Notes: a model not told the origin generated them from the letters alone. Shown: positions 1 to 7,695, counted from the first letter of the stretch. The stretch: 60,738 nucleotides of DNA from Comamonadaceae bacterium (GCA_013297925.1 JAAFJC010000013.1:1-60738); one strand, 5' to 3'. Numbers and translations: made by a program.

Positions 1-255
1 CGAAGCCTCGCGAAACGGCAGAGCCTCAAAATCGCAATGAAACTGCACCGCATTACCCAGCTCACGATCCGCTTGCCATTGGTGCGGCATGCGGTTGGCT
101 TGCAGTGCTTTCATCTGCGGCATGCCTAATTGCAGGGCATGGTAGCCAAAAACATCGGCCACGGCGGCATCGAGCTGCGCCTGCTCCCAACGAAGTAAAG
201 CTTGGCCAGGGGGCGTTTCAAGCCACTGTTGCAAATTTATAATGGGTTCACTCAT
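1..255 (-). CDS. class I SAM-dependent methyltransferase, N-terminal part (runs off the window)
   Basis: Reading leftwards from an ATG at 253-255 gives 85 open codons up to the window edge. The protein begins MSEPIINLQQWLETPPGQ and continues through FGYHALQLGMPQ and ANRMPHQW. I recognise this N-terminus from the methyltransferase encoded divergently from gloB in Comamonadaceae; that is memory, not a search. The SAM-binding motif would lie outside the window, so the catalytic class rests on the N-terminus and the neighbour. The start codon overlaps the preferred gloB start on the other strand (shared CATG at 253-256), so each gene's ribosome-binding region would lie in the other's coding sequence. 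The substrate cannot be told. Confidence 0.75.
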   Translation of the reverse strand, partial: MSEPIINLQQWLETPPGQALLRWEQAQLDAAVADVFGYHALQLGMPQMKALQANRMPHQWQADRELGNAVQFHCDFEALPFREAS

Positions 256-1036
256 GTATTTAACTGCCCTGCCTGCTTTCACCGACAACTACCTCTGGAT
301 GATCCACGATGCAGCGCAGGCCGTGGTGGTGGACCCCGGTGATGCGCAGGTGGTGAAAGCTGCTTTGGAAAAGCATTCTCTCCAACTTGCGCTCATTCTA
401 CTGACGCATCACCATGCTGACCACACAGGGGGTGTGGATGAGTTGCGTGCGGCTACCGGCTGCCAAGTGATCGGCCCCGCTTACGAGAAGATGCCTGAGC
501 CCCTGCAGCGCGTCTCGGGTGGTGAGCATGTGCAGGCGCTGGGGCACAGTTTTCAAGTGATGGATGTGCCCGGCCACACGGCGGGGCATATTGCGTATTA
601 CTGCGAAGATTTTGAAGGCAAGCCGCTGCTCTTTTGCGGCGATACGCTGTTCTCCGGCGGGTGTGGGCGGCTGTTTGAAGGCACGCCAGCGCAGATGCTT
701 GCCTCGCTTGACAGCCTCGCCGCGCTGCCCGGCAACACGCGGGTCTGCTGCACTCATGAATACACGCTCAGCAATTTGCGTTTTGCCCGCGCTGTTGAGC
801 CTGATAATGCAGTGTTAGCGCAGTACGAGCAGCAATGCATCGCTTTGCGCGCCAACCATCAATACACGCTGCCCAGCAGCATCGCGCTGGAGCTTGAGAT
901 CAACCCTTTTTTACGCAGCCGCTTGAGCACAGTCAAGCAAGGGCTGATTCAATCAAATGCGCTGAGCAACGCAAGCCAAGCCGACGACGTTGCTTGCTTT
1001 GCTGCTTTGCGCGAATGGAAAAACATTTTCAAATGA
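254..1036 (+). CDS. gloB: hydroxyacylglutathione hydrolase (glyoxalase II)
   Basis: This enzyme hydrolyses S-lactoylglutathione to lactate and glutathione in the cytoplasm, the second step of methylglyoxal detoxification. The 261-residue protein opens with YLTALPAFTDNYLWMI and carries the metallo-beta-lactamase metal motif THHHADH at residues 51-57. Further metal ligands are seen in VPGHTAGH and FCGDTLFSGGCGR, and the C-terminal substrate domain ends in NPFLRS near residue 220. An ATG at 242 would add four residues, but the family usually starts as M-x-L-x-ALPAF, so 254 is preferred. The stop overlaps the likely mltD start (ATGA at 1033-1036). Confidence 0.95.
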   Translation: MYLTALPAFTDNYLWMIHDAAQAVVVDPGDAQVVKAALEKHSLQLALILLTHHHADHTGGVDELRAATGCQVIGPAYEKMPEPLQRVSGGEHVQALGHSFQVMDVPGHTAGHIAYYCEDFEGKPLLFCGDTLFSGGCGRLFEGTPAQMLASLDSLAALPGNTRVCCTHEYTLSNLRFARAVEPDNAVLAQYEQQCIALRANHQYTLPSSIALELEINPFLRSRLSTVKQGLIQSNALSNASQADDVACFAALREWKNIFK

Positions 1037-2604
1037 TCGCTTCTTCCCCGTCTCAATATCTCTTGCGCTCCATCGCAATTTTTGCTCTCACATCGCAACT
1101 AGCCTTGGCGCAAAACCAAGCAACGCAGCCCGTGCCTGCATCTGCTCCTGCGCCAGTCTCAGATGCAAAACCTGTTGATGTGAGCAAAGTGCCTAAGCAA
1201 GCCGATGGTGCCACGAGCGCAACCACGGCTCAGCCCCAAGAGCCTGCCGTGTTGATCGACAATTCCACACCGATCACCGCTACAGCCGTCTTCGCTCAGC
1301 CGCAAGCGCATGCCGACCTGTGGGCGCGTATCCGCGCCGGTTTTCGCATGAATGATTTGAGCGATCAGTATGTGCTCAGTCAAGAACAGTTCTACGGCGG
1401 CAAGCCGCAATACATCACACGGATGACGGAGCGTTCCAGTAAATACCTCTATCACATCGTTGAAGAGCTAGAGCGCCGCCAAATGCCCACCGAGCTGGCC
1501 TTGCTGCCCTTCATTGAATCCGCATTCAATCCGCAGGCCGTGTCAAGCGCCAAAGCCGCCGGCATGTGGCAATTCATCCCCAGCACAGGCAAACACTTCG
1601 ATCTGAAGCAAAACGCCTTCCGCGATGATCGCCGCGATGTGTTGCAATCCACTCGCGCCGCTTTGGATTACTTGCAAAAACTCCATGGCATGTTTGGCGA
1701 TTGGCATTTGGCGCTCGCCGCATACAACTGGGGCGAGGGCTCGGTAGGCCGCGCGATCAAGAAGAATCAAGCTGCCGGCTTAGGCACGAGCTACTCCGAT
1801 CTGAATATGCCCAACGAGACTCGCTATTACGTGCCTAAACTGCAAGCCATGAAAAACATCGTGGCTGATCCTGCGCGGTTTAACGCACAGCTGCCAAACA
1901 TTGCCAATCACCCGTATTTCCAAACCGTGAACCTTTCGCGCGATATGGATGTGCAGCTCGCCGCACGATTGGCTGAAATGAAGGTGGATGATTTCCGCGC
2001 TTTGAACCCTTCAGCCAACAAACCCGTGATGCTCGCCTCTGGCACGCCGCAAATCCTTTTGCCATGGGACAACGCCGATGTGTTCATCCGCAATCTGCAA
2101 AGCCATCGCGGCCAAAGCGCGAGCTGGACGGCTTGGAAAGTGCCCGCCACGATGAAGGCCGCCGATGCCGCTAAGCGCGTGGGCATGGATGAAGCGCAGT
2201 TTCGCAGTGTTAACAATATTCCGCCTCGCATGCTGATCAAGGCTGGCTCCACGCTGCTGGTGCCGCGCGGCTCCCGCATGGAGCAAGATGTATCAGCACA
2301 AGTGGCGGATAACGCGCAGATCGCGCTCGCGCCAGAGATCGTGCTGCGCAAGAGCAGCATCAAAGCCCGCAAGGGCGATACCGTAGCCAGCATTGCAAGC
2401 CGCTATCGCGTCTCGCCGGCGCAAGTGGCGCAGTGGAACAAGGTCAGCAGTGGCGCGAGCTTCAAGGTCAATCAGGCGGTGGTGATGTACTTGCCGGTGA
2501 AGGCGAAAGCCAAAGCATCTGCAAAAGGCAAAGGCGGCAAAAACGTGGTGAAGAGCCAGCGAGGTGGCAAAAAAGCTGCCGCACCTGCCAAGAAGAAGCG
2601 TTGA
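1033..2604 (+). CDS. mltD: membrane-bound lytic murein transglycosylase D
   Basis: This is a 523-residue exported peptidoglycan lytic transglycosylase, which cleaves the MurNAc-GlcNAc bond with 1,6-anhydro product formation. From the ATG at 1033 a signal peptide runs to about residue 27 (IAIFALTSQLALAQ) and a Pro/Ala linker follows. The SLT domain is at about 135-260, with the catalytic Glu162 in LLPFIESAFNP and the motifs AGMWQFIPSTG and ALAAYNWGEGSV. Two LysM-like segments follow, the last with RKGDTVASIASRYRVSP. The C-terminus is Lys-rich. No clear lipobox is seen, so lipid anchoring is unsure. A TTG at 994 and an ATG at 1015 are also in frame, but the ATGA overlap with gloB and the clean signal peptide favour 1033. 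Confidence 0.93.
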   Translation: MIASSPSQYLLRSIAIFALTSQLALAQNQATQPVPASAPAPVSDAKPVDVSKVPKQADGATSATTAQPQEPAVLIDNSTPITATAVFAQPQAHADLWARIRAGFRMNDLSDQYVLSQEQFYGGKPQYITRMTERSSKYLYHIVEELERRQMPTELALLPFIESAFNPQAVSSAKAAGMWQFIPSTGKHFDLKQNAFRDDRRDVLQSTRAALDYLQKLHGMFGDWHLALAAYNWGEGSVGRAIKKNQAAGLGTSYSDLNMPNETRYYVPKLQAMKNIVADPARFNAQLPNIANHPYFQTVNLSRDMDVQLAARLAEMKVDDFRALNPSANKPVMLASGTPQILLPWDNADVFIRNLQSHRGQSASWTAWKVPATMKAADAAKRVGMDEAQFRSVNNIPPRMLIKAGSTLLVPRGSRMEQDVSAQVADNAQIALAPEIVLRKSSIKARKGDTVASIASRYRVSPAQVAQWNKVSSGASFKVNQAVVMYLPVKAKAKASAKGKGGKNVVKSQRGGKKAAAPAKKKR

Positions 2605-2616
2605 GATGTTTTAAAG

Positions 2617-2672
2617 AAAGTAGCAGATCGTCGGCATAAATATTGCGCGAGCAGCTATTGAATTCATAGCGC
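2617..2672 (-). repeat. dispersed short repeat, copy 1 (intergenic, mltD-dnaG)
   Basis: Read on the minus strand it follows the family pattern GCTAT, about 8 nt, AGCTGCTCGCGCA, TTTATG, then a GC-containing tail and an A/T run. It fills most of the gap between mltD and dnaG. It is one of about ten copies in this window; the best match to its 5' half is the copy at 36169-36223 (both carry GCTATGAATTC). Confidence 0.75.
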
Positions 2673-2700
2673 TACACACTCAGACTTACACTCACTTTCC

Positions 2701-4605
2701 ATGGCCATCCCCAGCAGCTTCATCCAAGAGCTCGTCGCCCGCGCAGATGTGGTCGATGTGGTGGGGCGGCATGTGCAGCTCAAAAAGGGCGGCGCGAATT
2801 TTATGGGGCTGTGCCCCTTTCATGGTGAGAAATCTCCCTCGTTTTCCGTGAGCCCCACAAAGCAGTTCTATCACTGCTTTGGCTGTGGAAAAAATGGCAA
2901 TGTGCTCAGCTTCATGATGGAGTTTCAGGGCATGAGCTTCATCGAGGCTGTAAAAGATCTGGCGCAGAGCATGGGCATGCAAGTGCCCGAAGACGAGCGC
3001 AGCCCGCAAGATCGCGCGCGCGATGCGCAAATGCGCACGCGCCAGGCCAGCCTCACCGATGTATTGGAGAAAGCCGCTGAGGGCTATCGCAAGCAGCTCA
3101 AGGCCAGCGAGCGCGGCGTGAATTATTTCAAAGGGCGCGGCCTCTCCGGTGAGATTGCGTTGAAATACGGCCTAGGCTACGCGCCCGAGGGCTATCGCTT
3201 CCTAGCCGGCGTGTTTCCCGATTACGATGATCCGCTGCTGGTTGAAAGCGGCATGGTGATCGAGCGGCAGGAAGACGAGAACGATCCGACTTCCGAGAAA
3301 CGCAAATACGACCGCTTCCGCGATCGCGTGATGTTTCCCATCCGCAATGTGAAGGGCGAGACGATTGGCTTCGGTGGTCGCGTGCTGGATAAGGGCGAGC
3401 CCAAGTATTTGAATTCACCTGAGACCCCCGTTTTCAGCAAAGGCCGCGAGCTCTATGGCCTGTTTGAAGCGCGGGAGAGTTTGCAAAAAGCAGGCTACGT
3501 ACTCGTGACAGAAGGCTATATGGATGTGGTGGCGCTCGCGCAGCTCGGCTTTCCCAATGCCGTGGCTACGCTGGGCACAGCATGCACGCCTGATCATGTG
3601 CAAAAGCTCTTTCGTTTCACCGACAGTGTGGTGTTTAGTTTTGACGGCGATGGAGCGGGGCAGAGGGCTTCCATCAAAGCGTTGAACGTGGCGATTCCGT
3701 TTGCCACAGACACGCGCAGCGTCAAATTCCTCACCCTGCCCAAAGAGCACGATCCAGACAGCTACATCCGCGAGCATGGCACCGAGGCCTTCCTGCGCTT
3801 TGTTGGCAGCGCCAAGCCGCTTTCTGTGGCTTTGATTGATGCTGCGAGAGAAGGCTTAGAGGTGGACACTGCGGAAGGCCGCGCGCACCTCGCAGCCAAC
3901 GCCAAACCGATGTGGACGGCGCTGCCCGATGGCGCGCTGAAAAAACAATTGCTCCGCGAGCTGGCTGCTCTTGTTGGCATTGATGAGCGCGAGTTAGCGG
4001 ACTTGTGGAAGCCCGCACCAGCCCCCGCTTACAACAAACCCGGCGCCAGTGAACGCTATCAAAAGGGAAGCGCTTCGCGCAATAAACACGCCGGCCGCAA
4101 TGACAATGAAGGCAGCTTTTCCTCTGAAAGCTTCAGCAGAAAAAGCTTCGGCAGCCCCGCCAGCAGCCGCATCGCAGGGAGCCCCGTAGGCCGCAATGCC
4201 CCGCCCAGCCGCGCAGATCGCTTGCTGCAAATCATCTTGCTAGAGCCCCAAACCTGGGATCAACTCTCCGCAGCCGATCACCACATGCTCTGCGAGCTGC
4301 CCTCGCCCCACGGCGCCGCCTTCGCATGGCTCGATGCCCAAAACCAAGAGCACGGCCCTCAGCCTTGGGCAGCGCTCTCCATTGGATTGCAAGGCACATC
4401 CCAGGAAGCTTTCCTGCGCAAGCTCGTGCAAGCCGTGCCCGAGACGATTGAAAACGATCCTTTGGAGCTAGCGAGCGTGATGAAAGAGCTGCGCCGGAAA
4501 GCTATGCAGGAACGTAAAGCCGAGTTGCTGTCTCGTGCAAGCTCTGATCCTGTGGCTTATGAGGAATACAAGGCTTTGTTGGCTCAAGAGGCTGCTGAGA
4601 AGTAG
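2701..4605 (+). CDS. dnaG: DNA primase
   Basis: DnaG makes the RNA primers for DNA replication together with the DnaB helicase. The 634-residue protein starts MAIPSSFIQELVARADVVDV. Its CHC2 zinc-binding domain has Cys38, His41, Cys59 and Cys62. The core RNA polymerase domain includes RDRVMFPIRN and GFGGR, and the TOPRIM motifs are VLVTEGYMDVVAL and FSFDGDGAGQRA. A low-complexity Ser/Arg/Asn-rich linker (about 440-500) leads to the C-terminal DnaB-interaction domain. There is no good ribosome-binding site before the ATG, but the N-terminus matches the family. The genes that often flank dnaG (rpsU, rpoD) are not adjacent; a paired-hairpin unit follows at once. Confidence 0.97.
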   Translation: MAIPSSFIQELVARADVVDVVGRHVQLKKGGANFMGLCPFHGEKSPSFSVSPTKQFYHCFGCGKNGNVLSFMMEFQGMSFIEAVKDLAQSMGMQVPEDERSPQDRARDAQMRTRQASLTDVLEKAAEGYRKQLKASERGVNYFKGRGLSGEIALKYGLGYAPEGYRFLAGVFPDYDDPLLVESGMVIERQEDENDPTSEKRKYDRFRDRVMFPIRNVKGETIGFGGRVLDKGEPKYLNSPETPVFSKGRELYGLFEARESLQKAGYVLVTEGYMDVVALAQLGFPNAVATLGTACTPDHVQKLFRFTDSVVFSFDGDGAGQRASIKALNVAIPFATDTRSVKFLTLPKEHDPDSYIREHGTEAFLRFVGSAKPLSVALIDAAREGLEVDTAEGRAHLAANAKPMWTALPDGALKKQLLRELAALVGIDERELADLWKPAPAPAYNKPGASERYQKGSASRNKHAGRNDNEGSFSSESFSRKSFGSPASSRIAGSPVGRNAPPSRADRLLQIILLEPQTWDQLSAADHHMLCELPSPHGAAFAWLDAQNQEHGPQPWAALSIGLQGTSQEAFLRKLVQAVPETIENDPLELASVMKELRRKAMQERKAELLSRASSDPVAYEEYKALLAQEAAEK

Positions 4606-4625
4606 TTCGTTTCGGTGGTCGGTGG

Positions 4626-4747
4626 GATCACATGATCTGTGCGTTTTGCTCCGTGTCCCCCGGCGGCGTTTGGGCTCGTTTTATCTCCGGAAAGTTGGTT
4701 TCGCCGCCTCCTCCTTTACCTACGCAAAACGCACAGACCACGTGATC
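4626..4747 (-). repeat. paired-hairpin unit A, element 1
   Basis: Arms at 4626-4649 and 4724-4747 (24 nt each) are inverted repeats with two mismatches. They enclose a 74-nt core. On the minus strand the core reads GGTAAAGGAGGAGGCGGCG, a CCGGAG motif, then CGCCGCCGGGGGACA, so GGCGGCG can pair with CGCCGCC as an inner stem. Both arm mismatches are A.C on the plus strand, which means G.U in a minus-strand RNA. The element lies in the gap between the convergent genes dnaG and the LysR regulator. With element 2 it accounts for the 4606-4950 gene-free stretch. Confidence 0.85.
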
Positions 4748-4787
4748 TTGCCAATGCCTTTTGCGATCAAAGAAAAGCCCATTCGTA

Positions 4788-4914
4788 GCCATCGACATGG
4801 TGCATCCACCGCAGCAAAATAAAGGAGGAGGCGGCGAAACTACTCTGCCGGAGAAAAATGAAACTCAACGCCGCCGGGGGACATTTGCGGAGGTGGGTGC
4901 GCCGTGGCGATGGC
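4788..4914 (+). repeat. paired-hairpin unit A, element 2
   Basis: This is the same kind of element in the opposite orientation, 40 nt after element 1. Arms at 4788-4817 and 4885-4914 (30 nt) match at 24 positions. Three of the six mismatches are T.G on the plus strand, the strand that carries the conserved core here. The core at 4818-4884 is 67 nt and includes TAAAGGAGGAGGCGGCG, GCCGGAG and CGCCGCCGGGGGACAT. The arms are unrelated in sequence to those of element 1 but nearly identical to those of unit B element 2. Confidence 0.85.
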
Positions 4915-4950
4915 GGGCTCAGCAGTCATCTCTGTATTTAGAAATAATGA

Positions 4951-5820
4951 TCACACGCGCAAAGTCCGCAGAACCTGCTCATGCATAGCATCCACCACAG
5001 CATCGCCTTTGGAGTTCTTGCTACGAATCAATGCGACGTTCACGGCTTCAAGCGTGGGAAGACCATGCTTTTCTTGCAGGATTTGCATATGCGGCGGTGC
5101 GCTGCAGCGCGTGATGGCTGCGATGGCTAAGCCGCTTTCTACCGCCGCAAGCTGCCCAGCGAGGCTGGGGCTGTGATAGGCCACGCGGTAGGCAATTCTT
5201 TGGGCTTTGAGTGCAGCCAACGCATGCATGCGGGCAATGCAGCCCTGCTCATAGAGCGCTACCGGCAAGGGGCTGCGCTGCCAAGCGGCGCTTTGCGCGG
5301 CGGCTACCCATACCAAGGGTTCGGCAAACAAATGCGTGCCCCGCTTGGGCTGATGCTGGGAAATGATCGCGAGATCAATGCTGTTTTGCGCGATCTTGGG
5401 AATCAAGGCGGTGGTTTGCTCGCAAATGAGTTCGATCTCCACGCCCAGATACTGATTGGCGAAGCTGCGCAGCACGGGCGTGAGGTAAGCGGCGGCGTAA
5501 TCATCGGGGATGCCCAGGCGCAGCTTGCCTTTGAGTTGCGGGCCGCGTAGCGCGCTCCAAGTGTCAGCATGCAGCTGCAGCATCTGGCGCGCATAGCCCA
5601 GCAGCTCTTGGCCGGTAGGCGTGAGCTCCAGTTGCCGTGGGCCACGCAGCAGCACGGGTCTTCCTACGGCATCTTCAAGCTTTTTGAGCTGCATGCTCAC
5701 TGCGGATTGCGAGCGGTGCACCCAAGGGGCGGCAGCAGACAAAGAGCCCGCATCGACCACGGCGACGAAAGCGCGTAGCCAATCGAGCTGCAATTCAGTG
5801 TGTGAGGCGAAGGAATTCAT
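4951..5820 (-). CDS. LysR-family transcriptional regulator
   Basis: This is a 289-residue protein of usual LysR length. The N-terminal winged helix-turn-helix is seen in LDWLRAFVAVVDAGSLSAAA and RSQSAVSMQLKKLEDAVGRP (about residues 13-55). The effector-binding domain follows from about residue 95 (KGKLRLGIPDDYAAAYL). It is divergent from the EamA transporter gene across 73 A+T-rich bases, so it probably controls that transporter, which is the usual LysR arrangement. The effector and true targets cannot be read from the sequence. The start is the ATG whose protein begins MNSFASHTELQLDWL; a later start is possible because residues 1-9 are not part of the fold. Confidence 0.9.
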   Translation of the reverse strand: MNSFASHTELQLDWLRAFVAVVDAGSLSAAAPWVHRSQSAVSMQLKKLEDAVGRPVLLRGPRQLELTPTGQELLGYARQMLQLHADTWSALRGPQLKGKLRLGIPDDYAAAYLTPVLRSFANQYLGVEIELICEQTTALIPKIAQNSIDLAIISQHQPKRGTHLFAEPLVWVAAAQSAAWQRSPLPVALYEQGCIARMHALAALKAQRIAYRVAYHSPSLAGQLAAVESGLAIAAITRCSAPPHMQILQEKHGLPTLEAVNVALIRSKNSKGDAVVDAMHEQVLRTLRV

Positions 5821-5893
5821 TATTTGATAAGCGGATGATAGATATTTTAATTATGCGCTTTACTCTATTGCAAGTATCCTAAATACTGGCTGC

Positions 5894-6823
5894 ATGACTT
5901 CTTCAAATGATCATGCCTCGACCTCAGCAGCGGTTGAAAATCTCAAGAGCACGCAGGGCGAGCAACTGCGTGGCAAGCTCTTGGTTGCAGCGGCTGGGCT
6001 TTTGTTTGGAACCGTGGGTGTGTTCGTCGAAGAGGCCAAGCAAGATCCGTTCACCACGGTTTGGTTTCGCTGCGCTTTTGGCGCGGTAGCGCTGTTGCTG
6101 TGGAGCTGGTTTCGCGGCACTTTGCCTCAGTTGCGCTTGGAAGGCAGGGCTTGGCGCGTTGTATTGATCACGGGTGGTTTGGTCGTCGTGATGTGGAGCT
6201 TGTTTTTTGCCTCGATCACGCACACCTCGATTGCCGTGGCCACGGTCGTCTTCCATATTCAGCCTTTGCTCGTGATGACTTTTGGCGCTTGGTGGCTCAA
6301 AGAAAAAGTGACGGCTTTGCAATGGGGCATGAGTTTGCTGGCGCTCTTGGGGCTGGTGTTGGCAACGGGATTGTTTGGGAGCGCGCCAGCTAAAGATGCA
6401 GGCTCATCTTCCTATCTGCTTGGGCTGCTTCTGTGCATAGGCGGCGCAACAGCCTATGCGATAGTCACGCTGATTGCCAAAGCCAATCGCAGTGTCACAC
6501 CCTTTGCCTTAGTCACTTGGCAATGCATCGTTGGCACAACGCTCCTAGCGTGGTGGCCTTGGGTGCATGGCTGGTCTGTGCAGGCTGGCAGTTTGGGTTG
6601 GCTGGCCGGCCTAGGCGTGATTCATACGGGGCTAGCCTATGTGCTGGTGTACACCGGCATGGCCAAGCTGTCTGCGGGCAAGATTGCCGCTCTGCAATTC
6701 GTTTATCCAGCCACTGCTGTGCTGGTAGATTGGCTGGTGTATGGTCGCACGCTCAGCGCCATACAGCTGATTGGTGTGGCGATGATGGCGGTGGCCATAG
6801 GTGTTGTTAGTCGTGCGAGGTGA
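5894..6823 (+). CDS. EamA/DMT-family inner-membrane transporter
   Basis: This 309-residue hydrophobic protein has the two-fold repeated EamA architecture of the drug/metabolite transporter superfamily, with about ten transmembrane segments. The first repeat covers GKLLVAAAGLLFGTVGVFV to about residue 155. The second begins near LLGLLLCIGGATAYAIVTLIAKA and ends with LIGVAMMAVAIGVVSRAR. The N-terminal 25 residues are polar and variable. The family exports amino acids and other metabolites; the substrate here is unknown. Its position divergent from a LysR gene suggests inducible expression. A paired-hairpin unit lies directly downstream. Confidence 0.88.
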   Translation: MTSSNDHASTSAAVENLKSTQGEQLRGKLLVAAAGLLFGTVGVFVEEAKQDPFTTVWFRCAFGAVALLLWSWFRGTLPQLRLEGRAWRVVLITGGLVVVMWSLFFASITHTSIAVATVVFHIQPLLVMTFGAWWLKEKVTALQWGMSLLALLGLVLATGLFGSAPAKDAGSSSYLLGLLLCIGGATAYAIVTLIAKANRSVTPFALVTWQCIVGTTLLAWWPWVHGWSVQAGSLGWLAGLGVIHTGLAYVLVYTGMAKLSAGKIAALQFVYPATAVLVDWLVYGRTLSAIQLIGVAMMAVAIGVVSRAR

Positions 6824-6853
6824 TTTTTGATACGATTTTCTGACGATGCTTAG

Positions 6854-6974
6854 GATCACATGATCTGCACGTTTTGCTCCGTGTCCCCCGACGGCGTTGA
6901 GTTTTGTTCTCCTCCGGTAAGTCGATTTCGCCGTCTCCTCCTTTACCTACGCAAAACGCACAGATCACGTGATC
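6854..6974 (-). repeat. paired-hairpin unit B, element 1
   Basis: Arms at 6854-6877 and 6951-6974 (24 nt) pair with three mismatches, all A.C on the plus strand and therefore G.U in a minus-strand RNA. The core at 6878-6950 is 73 nt. On the minus strand its inner stem reads GACGGCG with CGCCGTC, where the other copies have GGCGGCG with CGCCGCC. Both sides changed together, which is a compensatory change. The arms are close to those of unit A element 1. The two elements and the terminator account for the 6824-7236 gene-free stretch. Confidence 0.85.
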
Positions 6975-7021
6975 TTGGCGAAGCGTTTGGCGCTCCTTGC
7001 TTATGAACAACATAATTCGCA

Positions 7022-7148
7022 GCCATCGACATGGCGTATCCACCGCAGCAAAATAAAGGAGGAGGCGGCGAAACTTAAATGCCGGAGAAGAATGAATCTC
7101 AACGCCGCCGGGGGACATTTGCGGAGGTGGGTGCGCCGTGGCGATAGC
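7022..7148 (+). repeat. paired-hairpin unit B, element 2
   Basis: Arms at 7022-7051 and 7119-7148 (30 nt) enclose a 67-nt core at 7052-7118 that is close to unit A element 2. Compared with unit A the left arm has one T-to-C and one C-to-T change. Both keep pairing with the unchanged right arm, swapping a G.T pair and a G-C pair. One arm mismatch (near 7024/7146) is C.A on the plus strand, the only exception to the wobble bias in the family. Element 1 ends 47 nt upstream. Confidence 0.85.
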
Positions 7149-7190
7149 GGGCTCAGCAAACATCTACGAGAGCAACAAAAAAGCAGACAA

Positions 7191-7215
7191 CAAAAAACCG
7201 CCCGAAGGCGGTTTG
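7191..7215 (-). terminator. Rho-independent terminator of the SWIB gene
   Basis: On the minus strand an 8-bp stem (AAACCGCC with GGCGGTTT, loop TTCG) runs straight into a T-run (7192-7197 are A on the plus strand). It lies about 20 bp past the stop codon of the SWIB/H1-like gene. The TTCG tetraloop on a GC-rich stem is typical of strong intrinsic terminators. Confidence 0.88.
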
Positions 7216-7236
7216 TAGGACTAGGCAGCGAGTCAA

Positions 7237-7695
7237 TTACTTGACGTGCTTACCAATCAGGCCAGCCATCTCGAACATCGAGACTTGGGCTTTGCCGAAG
7301 ACTTCTTTGAGCTTGGCATCTGCGTTGACCATGCGCTTGTTCAGCTTGTCTTGCAGATTGTTTTTCTTGATGTAAACCCAGAGCTTGGAGACGATCTCGG
7401 TGCGTGGGATGGGGTTCGAGCCCACCACAGCGGCCAGAGCGGCGCTAGGGGTCAAAGCCTTCATGAAGGCAGCGTTAGGCGTGCGCTTCTTAGCTGGGGC
7501 TTTCTTTGCTGCTGCTTTTTTAGCAGGTGCAGCTTTCTTCGCTGGAGCTGCCTTCTTCGCAGGCGCTGCTTTTTTGGCAGGAGCCTTTTTCGCTGCTGCT
7601 TTCTTCGCAGGAGCTTTCTTGGCCGGTGCGGCCTTCTTCGCTGGAGCTTTTTTCGCAGCGGCTTTTTTCGCTGGAGCTTTCTTTGCAGTTGCCAT
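7237..7695 (-). CDS. SWIB/MDM2-domain protein with histone-H1-like Lys/Ala/Pro tail
   Basis: This is a 152-residue, strongly basic protein. Residues 1-70 are a low-complexity array of AKKAPAKKA-type repeats like the tail of eukaryotic and bordetellal histone H1 proteins. Residues 72-152 are a SWIB domain (ALTPSAALAAVVGSNPIPRTEIVSKLWVYIKKNNLQ, then VFGKAQVSMFEMAGLIGKHVK). The tail is expected to bind DNA without sequence specificity; the SWIB fold mediates protein contacts in eukaryotic chromatin complexes, and its bacterial role is unclear. AAGGA nine bases before the ATG is a good ribosome-binding site, and a terminator follows the gene. The repetitive tail makes its length prone to slippage. 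Confidence 0.9.
   Translation of the reverse strand: MATAKKAPAKKAAAKKAPAKKAAPAKKAPAKKAAAKKAPAKKAAPAKKAAPAKKAAPAKKAAAKKAPAKKRTPNAAFMKALTPSAALAAVVGSNPIPRTEIVSKLWVYIKKNNLQDKLNKRMVNADAKLKEVFGKAQVSMFEMAGLIGKHVK

Noticed and set aside
4626-4914. Hairpin units as integron attC sites or CRISPR repeats
   Set aside because: attC sites conserve the outer ends and vary inside; here the inside is conserved and the arms vary. No integrase, cas gene or spacer pattern is present.
4535-4988. Short open frames across hairpin unit A
   Set aside because: They cross inverted-repeat arms and carry no domain; the region is explained by the hairpin unit.
5821-5893. LysR operator in the divergent gap
   Set aside because: The gap is A+T-rich with short dyads, but none fits T-N11-A well enough to call.
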